Positions 17,386 through 24,551 of a stretch of 64,000 nucleotides of DNA are shown here, piece by piece. The translations under genes and the position numbers were made by a program. Under the pieces are notes generated by a model. That model was not told the DNA's origin. It did not search any database and saw nothing but the letters and a program-made list of their open reading frames with translations. The stretch spans positions 8,729,001-8,793,000 of the forward strand of contig NZ_CP118574.1 of the NCBI RefSeq assembly GCF_028898845.1, written 5' to 3'. The stretch is from Streptomyces sp. WZ-12 (lineage in GTDB: Bacteria; Actinomycetota; Actinomycetes; Streptomycetales; Streptomycetaceae). How positions within the stretch are numbered: the stretch's first letter is position 1; each line of letters opens with the position of its first letter.

Positions 17386-18399
17386 TCAGCCGCCCACCGG
17401 GACCGGTACACCCGCCCGTGCCGACGCGTAACCGGCCTGCACGATCTGCAGCAGGCGCAGGCCGCCTTCGGCGTCCGAGACGTTCACCTCGCCCTCGCGC
17501 GGCCCGAAGAGGAACGTGCGCAGCATGCGCTCGTCCAGGTCGGTGCCGTAGGGCAGTTCGAGGCCCGTGCCGCGGCGTTCGCTGAAGCCGTGGACGTTCT
17601 GGTCGAAGGCGTCCATCTCCAGGGTCGCCCGCTCGCCGACGACGGTCATGTCCAGGCCGCCCCAGGAATGATGGGAGCGGGGGTGGGACCAACTGCAGTC
17701 GATGGTGGCCACGACGCCGTTGTCGTACGTCACGGTGACCAGGCCGCCGGTCTCGACGGTGGCCTCGCCCTCGTACAGCAGGTTGTTGGTCTGCGCGTAC
17801 ACCTCGACGGCGCGGGCCCCGAACAGGTCGTCGAGGAGGTCGGCGAGGTGCACGGTGTGGTCCATGAGGGCGCCACCGCCGGCGAGTTCGGGGTCGGCGA
17901 ACCACCGGCGGATGTGGCTGGGCAGGTGGCCGTTGTTGGCGCCGGTCACGGTGAGCACGCGGCCGGCGTCGCCGGAGGCCACGGCCCGCTTGACGGCCGC
18001 GTACGCGGGGCTGAAGCGCACCGGGTGGGCGATCGCGAGGCGTACGCCCGCGGCGCGGCACGCGGCGAGCATGGCCTCGCCGTCGGCCACGGTGGTCGCG
18101 AGCGGCTTCTCGCACAGCACGTCCACGCCGTGCGCGGCGGCCAGTTCGACGAGGGGGCGGTGCCGGGCGTTCTCGGAGCAGACGATCACCGCGTCCGGCC
18201 GCCGGGCGAAGACGTCGTCGTACGTGGCGGCGTAGGGGACGTCGAGCGAGGCGGCGAGATCGCTGCCGCGCACCTCACCGGGCGCGGCACCCGCGGTGTC
18301 CGGGTCGCTGGCGAGGACCGCCACACCGGGCATGTCCCGCAGCAACTCCAGGTACGTGGCCGCGTGGACGTGGGCGAACGACAGGACGGCGACCTTCAT
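17386..18399 (-). CDS. Gfo/Idh/MocA family oxidoreductase (second of a pair)
   Basis: 337 residues. It starts MKVAVLSFAHVHAATYLELL, a Rossmann variant with HVH in place of the glycine motif, seen in a subset of this family. The catalytic-region CEKPLATT motif follows, then the C-terminal beta-sheet domain (GGALMDHTVHLADLLDDL). It should oxidise or reduce a sugar or polyol with NAD(P). ATG 18399 overlaps the previous gene's TGA as ATGA, so both enzymes are made together and probably act in sequence on the same sugar. Confidence 0.88.
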   Translation of the reverse strand: MKVAVLSFAHVHAATYLELLRDMPGVAVLASDPDTAGAAPGEVRGSDLAASLDVPYAATYDDVFARRPDAVIVCSENARHRPLVELAAAHGVDVLCEKPLATTVADGEAMLAACRAAGVRLAIAHPVRFSPAYAAVKRAVASGDAGRVLTVTGANNGHLPSHIRRWFADPELAGGGALMDHTVHLADLLDDLFGARAVEVYAQTNNLLYEGEATVETGGLVTVTYDNGVVATIDCSWSHPRSHHSWGGLDMTVVGERATLEMDAFDQNVHGFSERRGTGLELPYGTDLDERMLRTFLFGPREGEVNVSDAEGGLRLLQIVQAGYASARAGVPVPVGG

Positions 18400-19433
18400 C
18401 GCGTGACCTCCTTGAGCTCGACGGCGCGGCCGGTGCGGCTGGACTCGATGGCGGCGCACGCGAGACGCACGGCCTCGACACCGTCCTGGGCGGTGACGCG
18501 GGGCGTCACCGTGGCGTCGTCCCATGCCGCGGCGAACTCGCGCAGTTGGCTGAGGTAGGGGCTCTCCGTCATGGGCGTGGACGGGATGCCGTCCTGCGCG
18601 GCGCGGGCGTCCTGCGCGGTGATGCGGAAGCCGGGCGCGGCGGCGGAGTCGTGGCGCAGCACCCCGTCGGACCCGGCGATGTGGAACGTGGTGCGGAACG
18701 GCTGGCTGGGCAGCCCCCACAGACCGGAGACGTGGGTGAGGGCGCCGGAGGCGTGGGTGAGCACGACCGTGGCGGTGACGACCTCGGCCGGGGTGTCCGT
18801 GCCGTGCCCGGCCGGGGCATCCGCGAGGCGCTCGGTGCCGCGGGTCAGGGCGTGCACGCGGACCACGTCCCCCGCGGTCCAGCGCGCGATGTCGAGGTCG
18901 TGCAGCATGAAGTCCATGAGGACGCCGCCGGATTGGGCGGGGTCGCCGAGCCAGGGGGCCCAACGCGGCCTCGCGCTGCTCCGGGTGAAGCGCAGCACGG
19001 CGAGGTCGCCGAGCTCGCGCTGGTGCACCGTCTGTCGCATGGCGGCGTACGCGGGGAAGTAGCGCACGACGTGGGCCGGTTGGAGGCGAACGCCCGCTGC
19101 CTCGGCGGCGGCGACCATCTCCCGTGCGTCCGCCACCGTCAGGGCTAACGGTTTCTCGCACACGACGTGTTTGCCCGCGGCGATCGCGGTGAGGGCCAGG
19201 TCCTTGTGGGTGGCGGTGGGCGTGCAGAGGTCGACGGCGCGGCAGCGGGCGAGGAGTTCGTCGAGCGTGGTGGCGGTGACGTCGTGGCCGAGCGCGGCGT
19301 ACTCGGCGGCGAGCTTCTCCGCCGAGTCGCCGCGGCTGTGCACGCTGACGGTGGCGCCCAGTTCCAGCCAGCCATCGAGGTGGGAACGGGCGATGGCACC
19401 CGCGCCGAGCAGGCCGATGTGAAGCGGTGACAT
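18396..19433 (-). CDS. Gfo/Idh/MocA family oxidoreductase (first of a pair)
   Basis: 345 residues with the classical Rossmann GLLGAGAIARSH, the CEKPLALTVADA motif and the substrate-side GGVLMDFMLHDLDIARW. It is typical of inositol or sugar dehydrogenases. A GAAAGG lies about 10 bases before ATG 19433. It is the first gene of a two-gene operon with the preceding homologue, which shares the fold but differs at the nucleotide motif. No transporter or regulator is adjacent, so the substrate stays open. Confidence 0.9.
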   Translation of the reverse strand: MSPLHIGLLGAGAIARSHLDGWLELGATVSVHSRGDSAEKLAAEYAALGHDVTATTLDELLARCRAVDLCTPTATHKDLALTAIAAGKHVVCEKPLALTVADAREMVAAAEAAGVRLQPAHVVRYFPAYAAMRQTVHQRELGDLAVLRFTRSSARPRWAPWLGDPAQSGGVLMDFMLHDLDIARWTAGDVVRVHALTRGTERLADAPAGHGTDTPAEVVTATVVLTHASGALTHVSGLWGLPSQPFRTTFHIAGSDGVLRHDSAAAPGFRITAQDARAAQDGIPSTPMTESPYLSQLREFAAAWDDATVTPRVTAQDGVEAVRLACAAIESSRTGRAVELKEVTR

Positions 19434-19792
19434 CGAGGTTCGTGCCTTTCTCTCTACGTCAAGATCGATTGTGCCAGTCGGCCGGAATGACGGTTCCTCG
19501 GTTCCTTCGGCCGCCTCGACGCGGGGCAGCGGGGCGCCGCAAGCCTCCCGCGCCGGGCAGCACACGACCCGTGTGCGGGGCGCCTCCCGGCCCGGTGGCC
19601 GAAGGAGTGTCCGCGACGTTCGGATCCCGTTAGGGAAGTGGCGCCGGTGCTCGTCCGGTGTCGCTCCGGCCGCCACGGTGGACCGGGACGGAGACCGAGA
19701 CCGGGCGGACCGGGATCGGATCGGGTGCGGCGCACGAGGAGGAAACCCGTGGTGGATGGTTGCGACGGTGCGGTCGTGCCGGCGGTGAAGTG

Positions 19793-19882
19793 GTGAGCGC
19801 GGAGCACATCGTGGGCGTGCTGGTGGCGGTGGCGCTGGTCGGGCTGTTGGTGGCCGGCGTCAAGTTCCGCGACCGGTTCTGA
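19793..19882 (+). CDS. Orphan KdpF-like 29-residue membrane peptide
   Basis: GTG 19793 opens 29 codons, MSAEHIVGVLVAVALVGLLV then AGVKFRDRF: one transmembrane helix with the same length and pattern as KdpF (polar MS-E start, VG-VAVAL core, basic-aromatic RF end). A genuine kdpF lies at 40711-40800, so this would be an orphan paralogue. The ribosome site is weak. The remaining bases of 19434-19979 show no other gene; the start of the Gfo/Idh operon promoter should lie there. Confidence 0.45.
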   Translation: MSAEHIVGVLVAVALVGLLVAGVKFRDRF

Positions 19883-19979
19883 TTCCGGGACCTTCCTGGA
19901 TCCGACGTCGAGGGGCCGGGGCGGCGAAAGAGGGCTCATCCGGCGGTTCCTGTGACCCAAGGTTAATTAGGCTGCGGCG

Positions 19980-20753
19980 ATGGAACGCGCAACCGAAGTG
20001 CCCGAACGCCTCGACCGGTCTGCGGATCCGGCCCGGGTGAATGACTACGACAGTTTCGCCGAGGCGTACTCGGCGGAGAACGAGTGCAGCCTCGTGAATG
20101 CGTACTACGCGCGGCCCGCGATGCTGGACCTCGCCGGAGACGTGGCCGGCCGCCGCATCCTGGACGCCGGCTGCGGCTCCGGCCCCGTGTCCGCAGCACT
20201 GCGCGACCGCGGCGCCGTCGTCAGTGGCATCGACGCCAGCGCCGGGATGTTGGCACTGGCCAAGCGACGGCTCGGTGAGGATGCGGACCTGCACCAGGTC
20301 GACCTTCGCGACCGCTTGCCCTTCGACGATGGTGCCTTCGACGACGTGGTCTCTTCGCTGGTCCTGCACTACCTGGAGGACTGGGGGCCGACGTTGGCCG
20401 AGTTGCGGCGCGTGCTCAGGCCCGGCGGCCGGCTGTTCGCGTCGGTGGACCACCCGATCGTGGCCTACACGATCCAGGAACCTCGGCCCGACTACTTCGC
20501 GACCACCAGCTATACCTTTGACTGGACGTTCGGCGGGCAGACCGTCTCGATGAAGTTCTGGCGCAAGCCGTTGCACGCGATGATCGATGCCTTCACCACC
20601 GCGGGCTTCCGCCTCTCCACCATCAGCGAGCCGCGGCCCGACCCGGCCGCCCGTGAACTCTTCCCCGACGGCTTCCGCGACCTTTCGGCCAAACCCTGCT
20701 TCCTGTTCTTCGTTGTCGAGGTGCCGCCTTCGGCCACCGGCTCGGACGACTAG
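19980..20753 (+). CDS. Class I SAM-dependent methyltransferase
   Basis: 257 residues with the SAM-binding motif I (ILDAGCGSGPVSAAL) near residue 60, motif II (GIDASAGML), and LPFDDGAFDDVVSSLVLHYL for motifs III and IV: a Methyltransf_11-type small-molecule methylase. ATG 19980 has only a weak GC-rich upstream sequence. It is a single gene facing the convergent antiporter. Substrate unknown. Confidence 0.9.
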   Translation: MERATEVPERLDRSADPARVNDYDSFAEAYSAENECSLVNAYYARPAMLDLAGDVAGRRILDAGCGSGPVSAALRDRGAVVSGIDASAGMLALAKRRLGEDADLHQVDLRDRLPFDDGAFDDVVSSLVLHYLEDWGPTLAELRRVLRPGGRLFASVDHPIVAYTIQEPRPDYFATTSYTFDWTFGGQTVSMKFWRKPLHAMIDAFTTAGFRLSTISEPRPDPAARELFPDGFRDLSAKPCFLFFVVEVPPSATGSDD

Positions 20754-20966
20754 CCGGGAGCCGCCTCCTCGATCGTGGGGTCCCTCGTGATCGCGGGGAG
20801 GCAACAACTACGCTGCGGGTGGCTTGAGTTGACGGTGCGTATCCGTGTCGCCGCCGCTGTGCTGCGTCGGCGCGCGGGACGCCCGGCGGAGTTGCTCGTG
20901 TCCGATCACGACGCGGGCCTGTCGTCCGGCATGCGAGTCCCGGCGGGGAGATCCGTCAGAAGCGCC

Positions 20967-22535
20967 CTAGTCATCCCCCAACCCCGCCTCTTCGAGGTCC
21001 AGGCCGCGTTGGAGTCTGCGGCGCGTGGTGTCGCTGATGTGGTTGTCCGCGTACAGCCGGTGGAGTTGGGCGGATTCGGCCGCTATCACGGTGCGGCGCA
21101 GCTCGCGGTAGGTGGCGGCGGAGGTCCACTGGGTCGAGGTGGCGTCGTCGTCCTGGTCGGCGTCGGCCTGGTCGAGTCGGGCCAGGAGGCCGCGGCGTAG
21201 CTGGTCTATGACCGGTGTGGGCGCGGCCTCGGCCGATTCGAGGTCGTCCAGGCAGCTCAGGCCCGCCTTGGCGAGACCGGCGCGGGCGCGGGCCTCCTCC
21301 CGGGCGGTGTGTTCCGGTTCCAGCGCGATCCCGGACCAGCGCACGACCGGCGCCAGGGTGAAGCCCTGGAGGACGAGGGTGAAGACGACCACGCCGGTGG
21401 TGAGGACGAGGACCAACGGGCGGTGCGGCAACGGGCCGCCGCCGTCGGCGGTCAGCGGGATGGACAGCGCGGCGGCCAGCGGCATCACGCCGCGGGTGCC
21501 GGCCCAGGACACCACCGCGGGGATGCGCCAGGTGACCGCGCCGTTGCCGCGGCGCCGCTGCATGATGGCGGACAGCGGCAGGACCCCGAGGAGCCGGACG
21601 GCGAGCACCGTGCCGGCCACCGCGAGCAGCCCCAGCGGCCAGGACCGTTCGTCCGGCGTCAACTGGCGCACGAGCGGCGGCAGTTCCAGCCCGATCAGGG
21701 CGAAGACGACGCTTTCCAGGAGGAAGACCACGGTGCCGTAGACGGCGTGCACCTGGAGGCGGATGGTGGCGTTGGTGAGCCGGTGGCCCGTGCTGCCGAG
21801 CACCACCCCCGCGACCACCACCGCGGTGACGCCCGAGGTGTGCAGGTCCTCGGCGAGCACGTACGCGGCGTACGGGGTGACGAGGGCGATCACCGTCTCC
21901 AGTATCGGGTCCTCGGTCCGCCGCCGGATCAGCGCGACCATGCCCGCGACCGCGCCGCCGACCAGCGCCCCGCCGCCGCCCAACAGCAGGAACTGGCCGC
22001 CGGCCGAGGGCAGCGTGACCGCGTTCGCGGCGACCGCCGTGCCCACCGCGACCTTGAAGAGCACCAGGCTGGTGGCGTCGTTGAAGAGGCTCTCGGACTG
22101 GACCATCACCTGTATCCGCGGCGGCAGCGCGATCTTGCGGCCGAGGGCGGTCACGGCGACCGGGTCGGTGCTGGCCAGCACCGCGCCCAGCACGAACGCC
22201 ATGGTGGGGGAGAGCGGCGTGACCGCGGAGGCCACCACGCCCACCGCCGCCGCGCTGGCCAGTACCAGTCCGAAGGCGAGAACGGTCACCGGCCGCCACA
22301 CCAGCCGCAGTTCGCGCCACGGGATGTCCTCGGCGGACGCGTACAGCAGCGGCGGTAGCACCACCACGCTGATCACTTCGGGCGCCACCTGGATGTCCCG
22401 TAGCCAGGGCAACAGGCCGATGAGCACCCCGCCGACGACCAGCAACGAGGGGGCGGGGATGCGCCAGTGGCGGGCGCCGGTGGCCACCAGGGTGGCGAAT
22501 CCGACGAGGAGCAGGATGGCAGTAAGTTCGGTCAC
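20967..22535 (-). CDS. CPA1-type Na+/H+ antiporter
   Basis: 522 residues with about twelve hydrophobic helices. The ion-binding region reads AVLASTDPVAVTALG and ESLFNDATSLVLFKVAV, the conserved TDP and FND motifs of the CPA1 NhaP/NHE group, with SWAGTRGVMPLAAALSIPL in a later helix. The last 110 residues form a charged cytoplasmic tail that probably senses pH. It exports Na+ (or K+) against protons, which fits a window rich in potassium-transport genes, though it is 14 kb from kdp. Confidence 0.93.
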   Translation of the reverse strand: MTELTAILLLVGFATLVATGARHWRIPAPSLLVVGGVLIGLLPWLRDIQVAPEVISVVVLPPLLYASAEDIPWRELRLVWRPVTVLAFGLVLASAAAVGVVASAVTPLSPTMAFVLGAVLASTDPVAVTALGRKIALPPRIQVMVQSESLFNDATSLVLFKVAVGTAVAANAVTLPSAGGQFLLLGGGGALVGGAVAGMVALIRRRTEDPILETVIALVTPYAAYVLAEDLHTSGVTAVVVAGVVLGSTGHRLTNATIRLQVHAVYGTVVFLLESVVFALIGLELPPLVRQLTPDERSWPLGLLAVAGTVLAVRLLGVLPLSAIMQRRRGNGAVTWRIPAVVSWAGTRGVMPLAAALSIPLTADGGGPLPHRPLVLVLTTGVVVFTLVLQGFTLAPVVRWSGIALEPEHTAREEARARAGLAKAGLSCLDDLESAEAAPTPVIDQLRRGLLARLDQADADQDDDATSTQWTSAATYRELRRTVIAAESAQLHRLYADNHISDTTRRRLQRGLDLEEAGLGDD

Positions 22536-22690
22536 GTGCTCGTCTCTCGGTGACTTCGGCCGTCATGGAACCGCCGCCGACCAGACTTCCCGGCACCCCG
22601 CAAGGAAACCTATCGGGTTTTATCGGGTCTCTGCCACAGTTCCTACGCGCCACGTGTCCGTATGCGCGGCCGCGATTGAGGGGACGTCAT

Positions 22691-22730
22691 GGCGGGGCCC
22701 CGGGACGGCAATCCGCCCCGGGGCCCCGCC
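22691..22730 (-). terminator. Terminator after the bL37-like gene
   Basis: Perfect 13-bp GC arms (22691-22703 and 22718-22730) with a 14-base loop start 9 bases beyond the stop at 22740. Confidence 0.75.
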
Positions 22731-22739
22731 ACTTCGGCC

Positions 22740-22817
22740 TCAGCCCTGCCCGGCCTTGCCTCCGTGGTTGGAGTTCTTCTTGCGGCGGGCTCTCTTCTTC
22801 CGGGCGCGCTTGGACAT
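22740..22817 (-). CDS. bL37-like ribosomal miniprotein
   Basis: A 25-residue ORF, MSKRARKKRARRKKNSNHGG followed by KAGQG. The Lys/Arg-rich start and the NHG-K motif match the 24-residue actinobacterial large-subunit protein bL37 (in Mycobacterium MAKRGRKKRDRK...ANHGKRP). The usual C-terminal KRPN is altered to KAGQG here, so it may be a paralogue. It is followed at once by a strong terminator and lies 50 bases after the SDR gene on the same strand. Confidence 0.72.
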   Translation of the reverse strand: MSKRARKKRARRKKNSNHGGKAGQG

Positions 22818-22867
22818 CGGTACGACGGGTCCTTCCGGTGTGTTGGGGTCTGGTGCGGGAGTGGCAG

Positions 22868-23677
22868 TCAGGCGTGGTGGGCGACGAGCTCGTCGGCCAG
22901 CTTGTTGAGGCGCTTGACGGTGCGGTCCTCGGTGGCGACGGGGGCCGGGTCGACGCGCTGATCGCGGTCGTAGTAGGCGCCGTTGACGATCTCGACGGCC
23001 GGGTCGCAGAGCCGGACCACATGGGCCGCGCCCTCCGCCGCCGGGCCGCCCTCGACGCCGTAGAGCGGCAGCAGGCCGGTCTCGCAGATGCCCGGGTGGA
23101 CGGAGACGGCCGCGACGCGCGGGTCGGCGGCGAAGACGGTGAGGGCGAGTTGGGACTGGGCGTAGGCGGCGAGCCGGGAGTAGCGGCGGGCCCGCTGCGG
23201 GTCGCTCCACTGGATGGAGGCGGTGCGGTGCAGCGAGGAGGAGACGTTGACCACGCGGCCGCCGGCCTCGCTGGTGAGCGCCGGCTCCAGCAGGCAGGTC
23301 AGCAGGTAGTGGGCGAGGAAGTTGACCTGGAAGGCGAGTTCGTTGCCGTCGGCGGTGAGGGTGTGGCGCTCGGGCGCCGCGGTGGCCGCGTTGTTGACCA
23401 GCACGTCCAGGTGCGGATGGTCGGCGACGACCCGCCGGGCCAGCGCCTCGACCTCCTCCAGGCGTGCGAAGTCCGCGCCGAGGCCGATGAGTCGGGCGGC
23501 GTCTAGGCCCGCCGTGGCGACGAGCGCATCGGCCGCCGCCAGGGCCTCGTCGAGGGTCCGACCGTGCAGCAGCACGGTCGCGCCGCGTTCGGCGAGCTGC
23601 CGGGCGATCTCGTAGCCGATGCCGGAGGTGGCTCCGGTGACCAGGACGGTACGGGAGGAAAGGTCGAAGGCGGGCAT
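22868..23677 (-). CDS. SDR family protein with altered catalytic Lys (YxxxQ)
   Basis: 269 residues of retinol-dehydrogenase/WW-oxidoreductase-like SDR type: TGATSGIGYEIA for the cofactor, NNAAT, and VVNVSSSLH with the catalytic Ser. The active-site tetrad position reads Y172-A-Q-S-Q176, so the lysine that lowers the Tyr pKa and holds the nicotinamide ribose is a glutamine (codon at 23150-23152). The fold is intact, so it may be a slow, specialised or non-catalytic SDR. ATG 23677. It sits upstream of the bL37-like ORF on the same strand. Confidence 0.87.
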   Translation of the reverse strand: MPAFDLSSRTVLVTGATSGIGYEIARQLAERGATVLLHGRTLDEALAAADALVATAGLDAARLIGLGADFARLEEVEALARRVVADHPHLDVLVNNAATAAPERHTLTADGNELAFQVNFLAHYLLTCLLEPALTSEAGGRVVNVSSSLHRTASIQWSDPQRARRYSRLAAYAQSQLALTVFAADPRVAAVSVHPGICETGLLPLYGVEGGPAAEGAAHVVRLCDPAVEIVNGAYYDRDQRVDPAPVATEDRTVKRLNKLADELVAHHA

Positions 23678-24048
23678 GATTCCTGTCTGGGTTGGGATGG
23701 AGGAAGGGACGGATGCGCCGCGCCCGGGTACGCCGAAGTCGCTGCCCCAACGGGCGAGGAGGCACGGGCACGGACGTGCGGAAGCACGGAAACGGGGCGC
23801 CCGAGCGGATCGTGACGCCCCGTGAGGATCCGGACGACGGCTCAGCGGGAGGCAGAGCCCTCCGGGCAGCGCGGCGCACGACGCGGGGCCGCCGGATGAG
23901 GCGGACGGTCGAGAAGGAGCCAGGCGCTGTTCACGCCACCATCAAATGCCGGGCCGGGCACGGCCGCAAGCACCCCCGCTCCCTCTTGACGCAGCCCTGA
24001 TGACCTGCGGTGCGGCGGGCGGAAGACGCCGACCGGCCGGCGCGGTGG
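23678..24048. other. Intergenic, no gene seen
   Basis: About 370 bases with no convincing frame. An 8-bp-arm hairpin lies near 23796-23825. Promoter elements for the minus-strand SDR are expected next to 23680. Confidence 0.4.
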
Positions 24049-24462
24049 TCAGAGTGCCACGACGGCCAGCAGCCCCAGCGCGAGCAGCAGGACGGTCCCG
24101 CCGGCGGCGATGAACGCGCGCTCCATGCCCAGGCGTTCGCGGTTCCGGACGACGACCGATCGCGGATCGGCGGGGTCGTAGTGGAGGAGCACCCGGTCAC
24201 CGTCGGCCAGCGGACGGCGGGACGTCGACGCGACGGGGCAGACCACCTCCATGACCCGCTCGTCGTCCGTCACGAACTGGAGCAACGGGCGCGGCCGCAC
24301 CGGCTCTTCGGCGCCCCTGCCCGGTGCCTGCATGACCAGCGCCAGCACGCACACGCCCGTCCGCTGCACCCGGCGCACCTGCCGCAGCCCGTACACACCG
24401 GCGAGCAGGGCGAGCGCGCCCCCGAACGCGGCGAACACCGCCAGCACCGCCACCCCATCCAC
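24049..24462 (-). CDS. DUF3592 membrane protein
   Basis: 137 residues. One hydrophobic helix at each end (residues 4-26 and about 115-136) encloses a soluble beta-rich domain with VLLHYDPADPRSVVVRN, the diagnostic DUF3592 motif. Role unknown; found widely as small envelope proteins in Streptomyces. ATG 24462. Confidence 0.82.
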   Translation of the reverse strand: MDGVAVLAVFAAFGGALALLAGVYGLRQVRRVQRTGVCVLALVMQAPGRGAEEPVRPRPLLQFVTDDERVMEVVCPVASTSRRPLADGDRVLLHYDPADPRSVVVRNRERLGMERAFIAAGGTVLLLALGLLAVVAL

Positions 24463-24507
24463 CGCGCGCCTCCTTCCGGCCTTCCTCCGCCTGGCGTTCC
24501 GTTCCGT

Positions 24508-24542
24508 TCCCCCGCCCCCGCCCCCGCCCCCGCCCCCGCCCC
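24508..24542. repeat. (CCCCCG)n simple repeat
   Basis: Five to six copies of a CCCCCG hexamer between the DUF3592 gene and the KdpD-like gene. Low complexity, slippage-prone, non-coding. Confidence 0.9.
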
Positions 24543-24551
24543 GGGTCGGGG

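Noticed and set aside
23692..24000. Arg-rich plus-strand frame after the SDR
   Set aside because: No ribosome site, and the composition is that of random GC-rich sequence.
24508..24542. CCCCCG repeat as a regulatory element
   Set aside because: Simple hexamer slippage; nothing ties it to either flanking gene.
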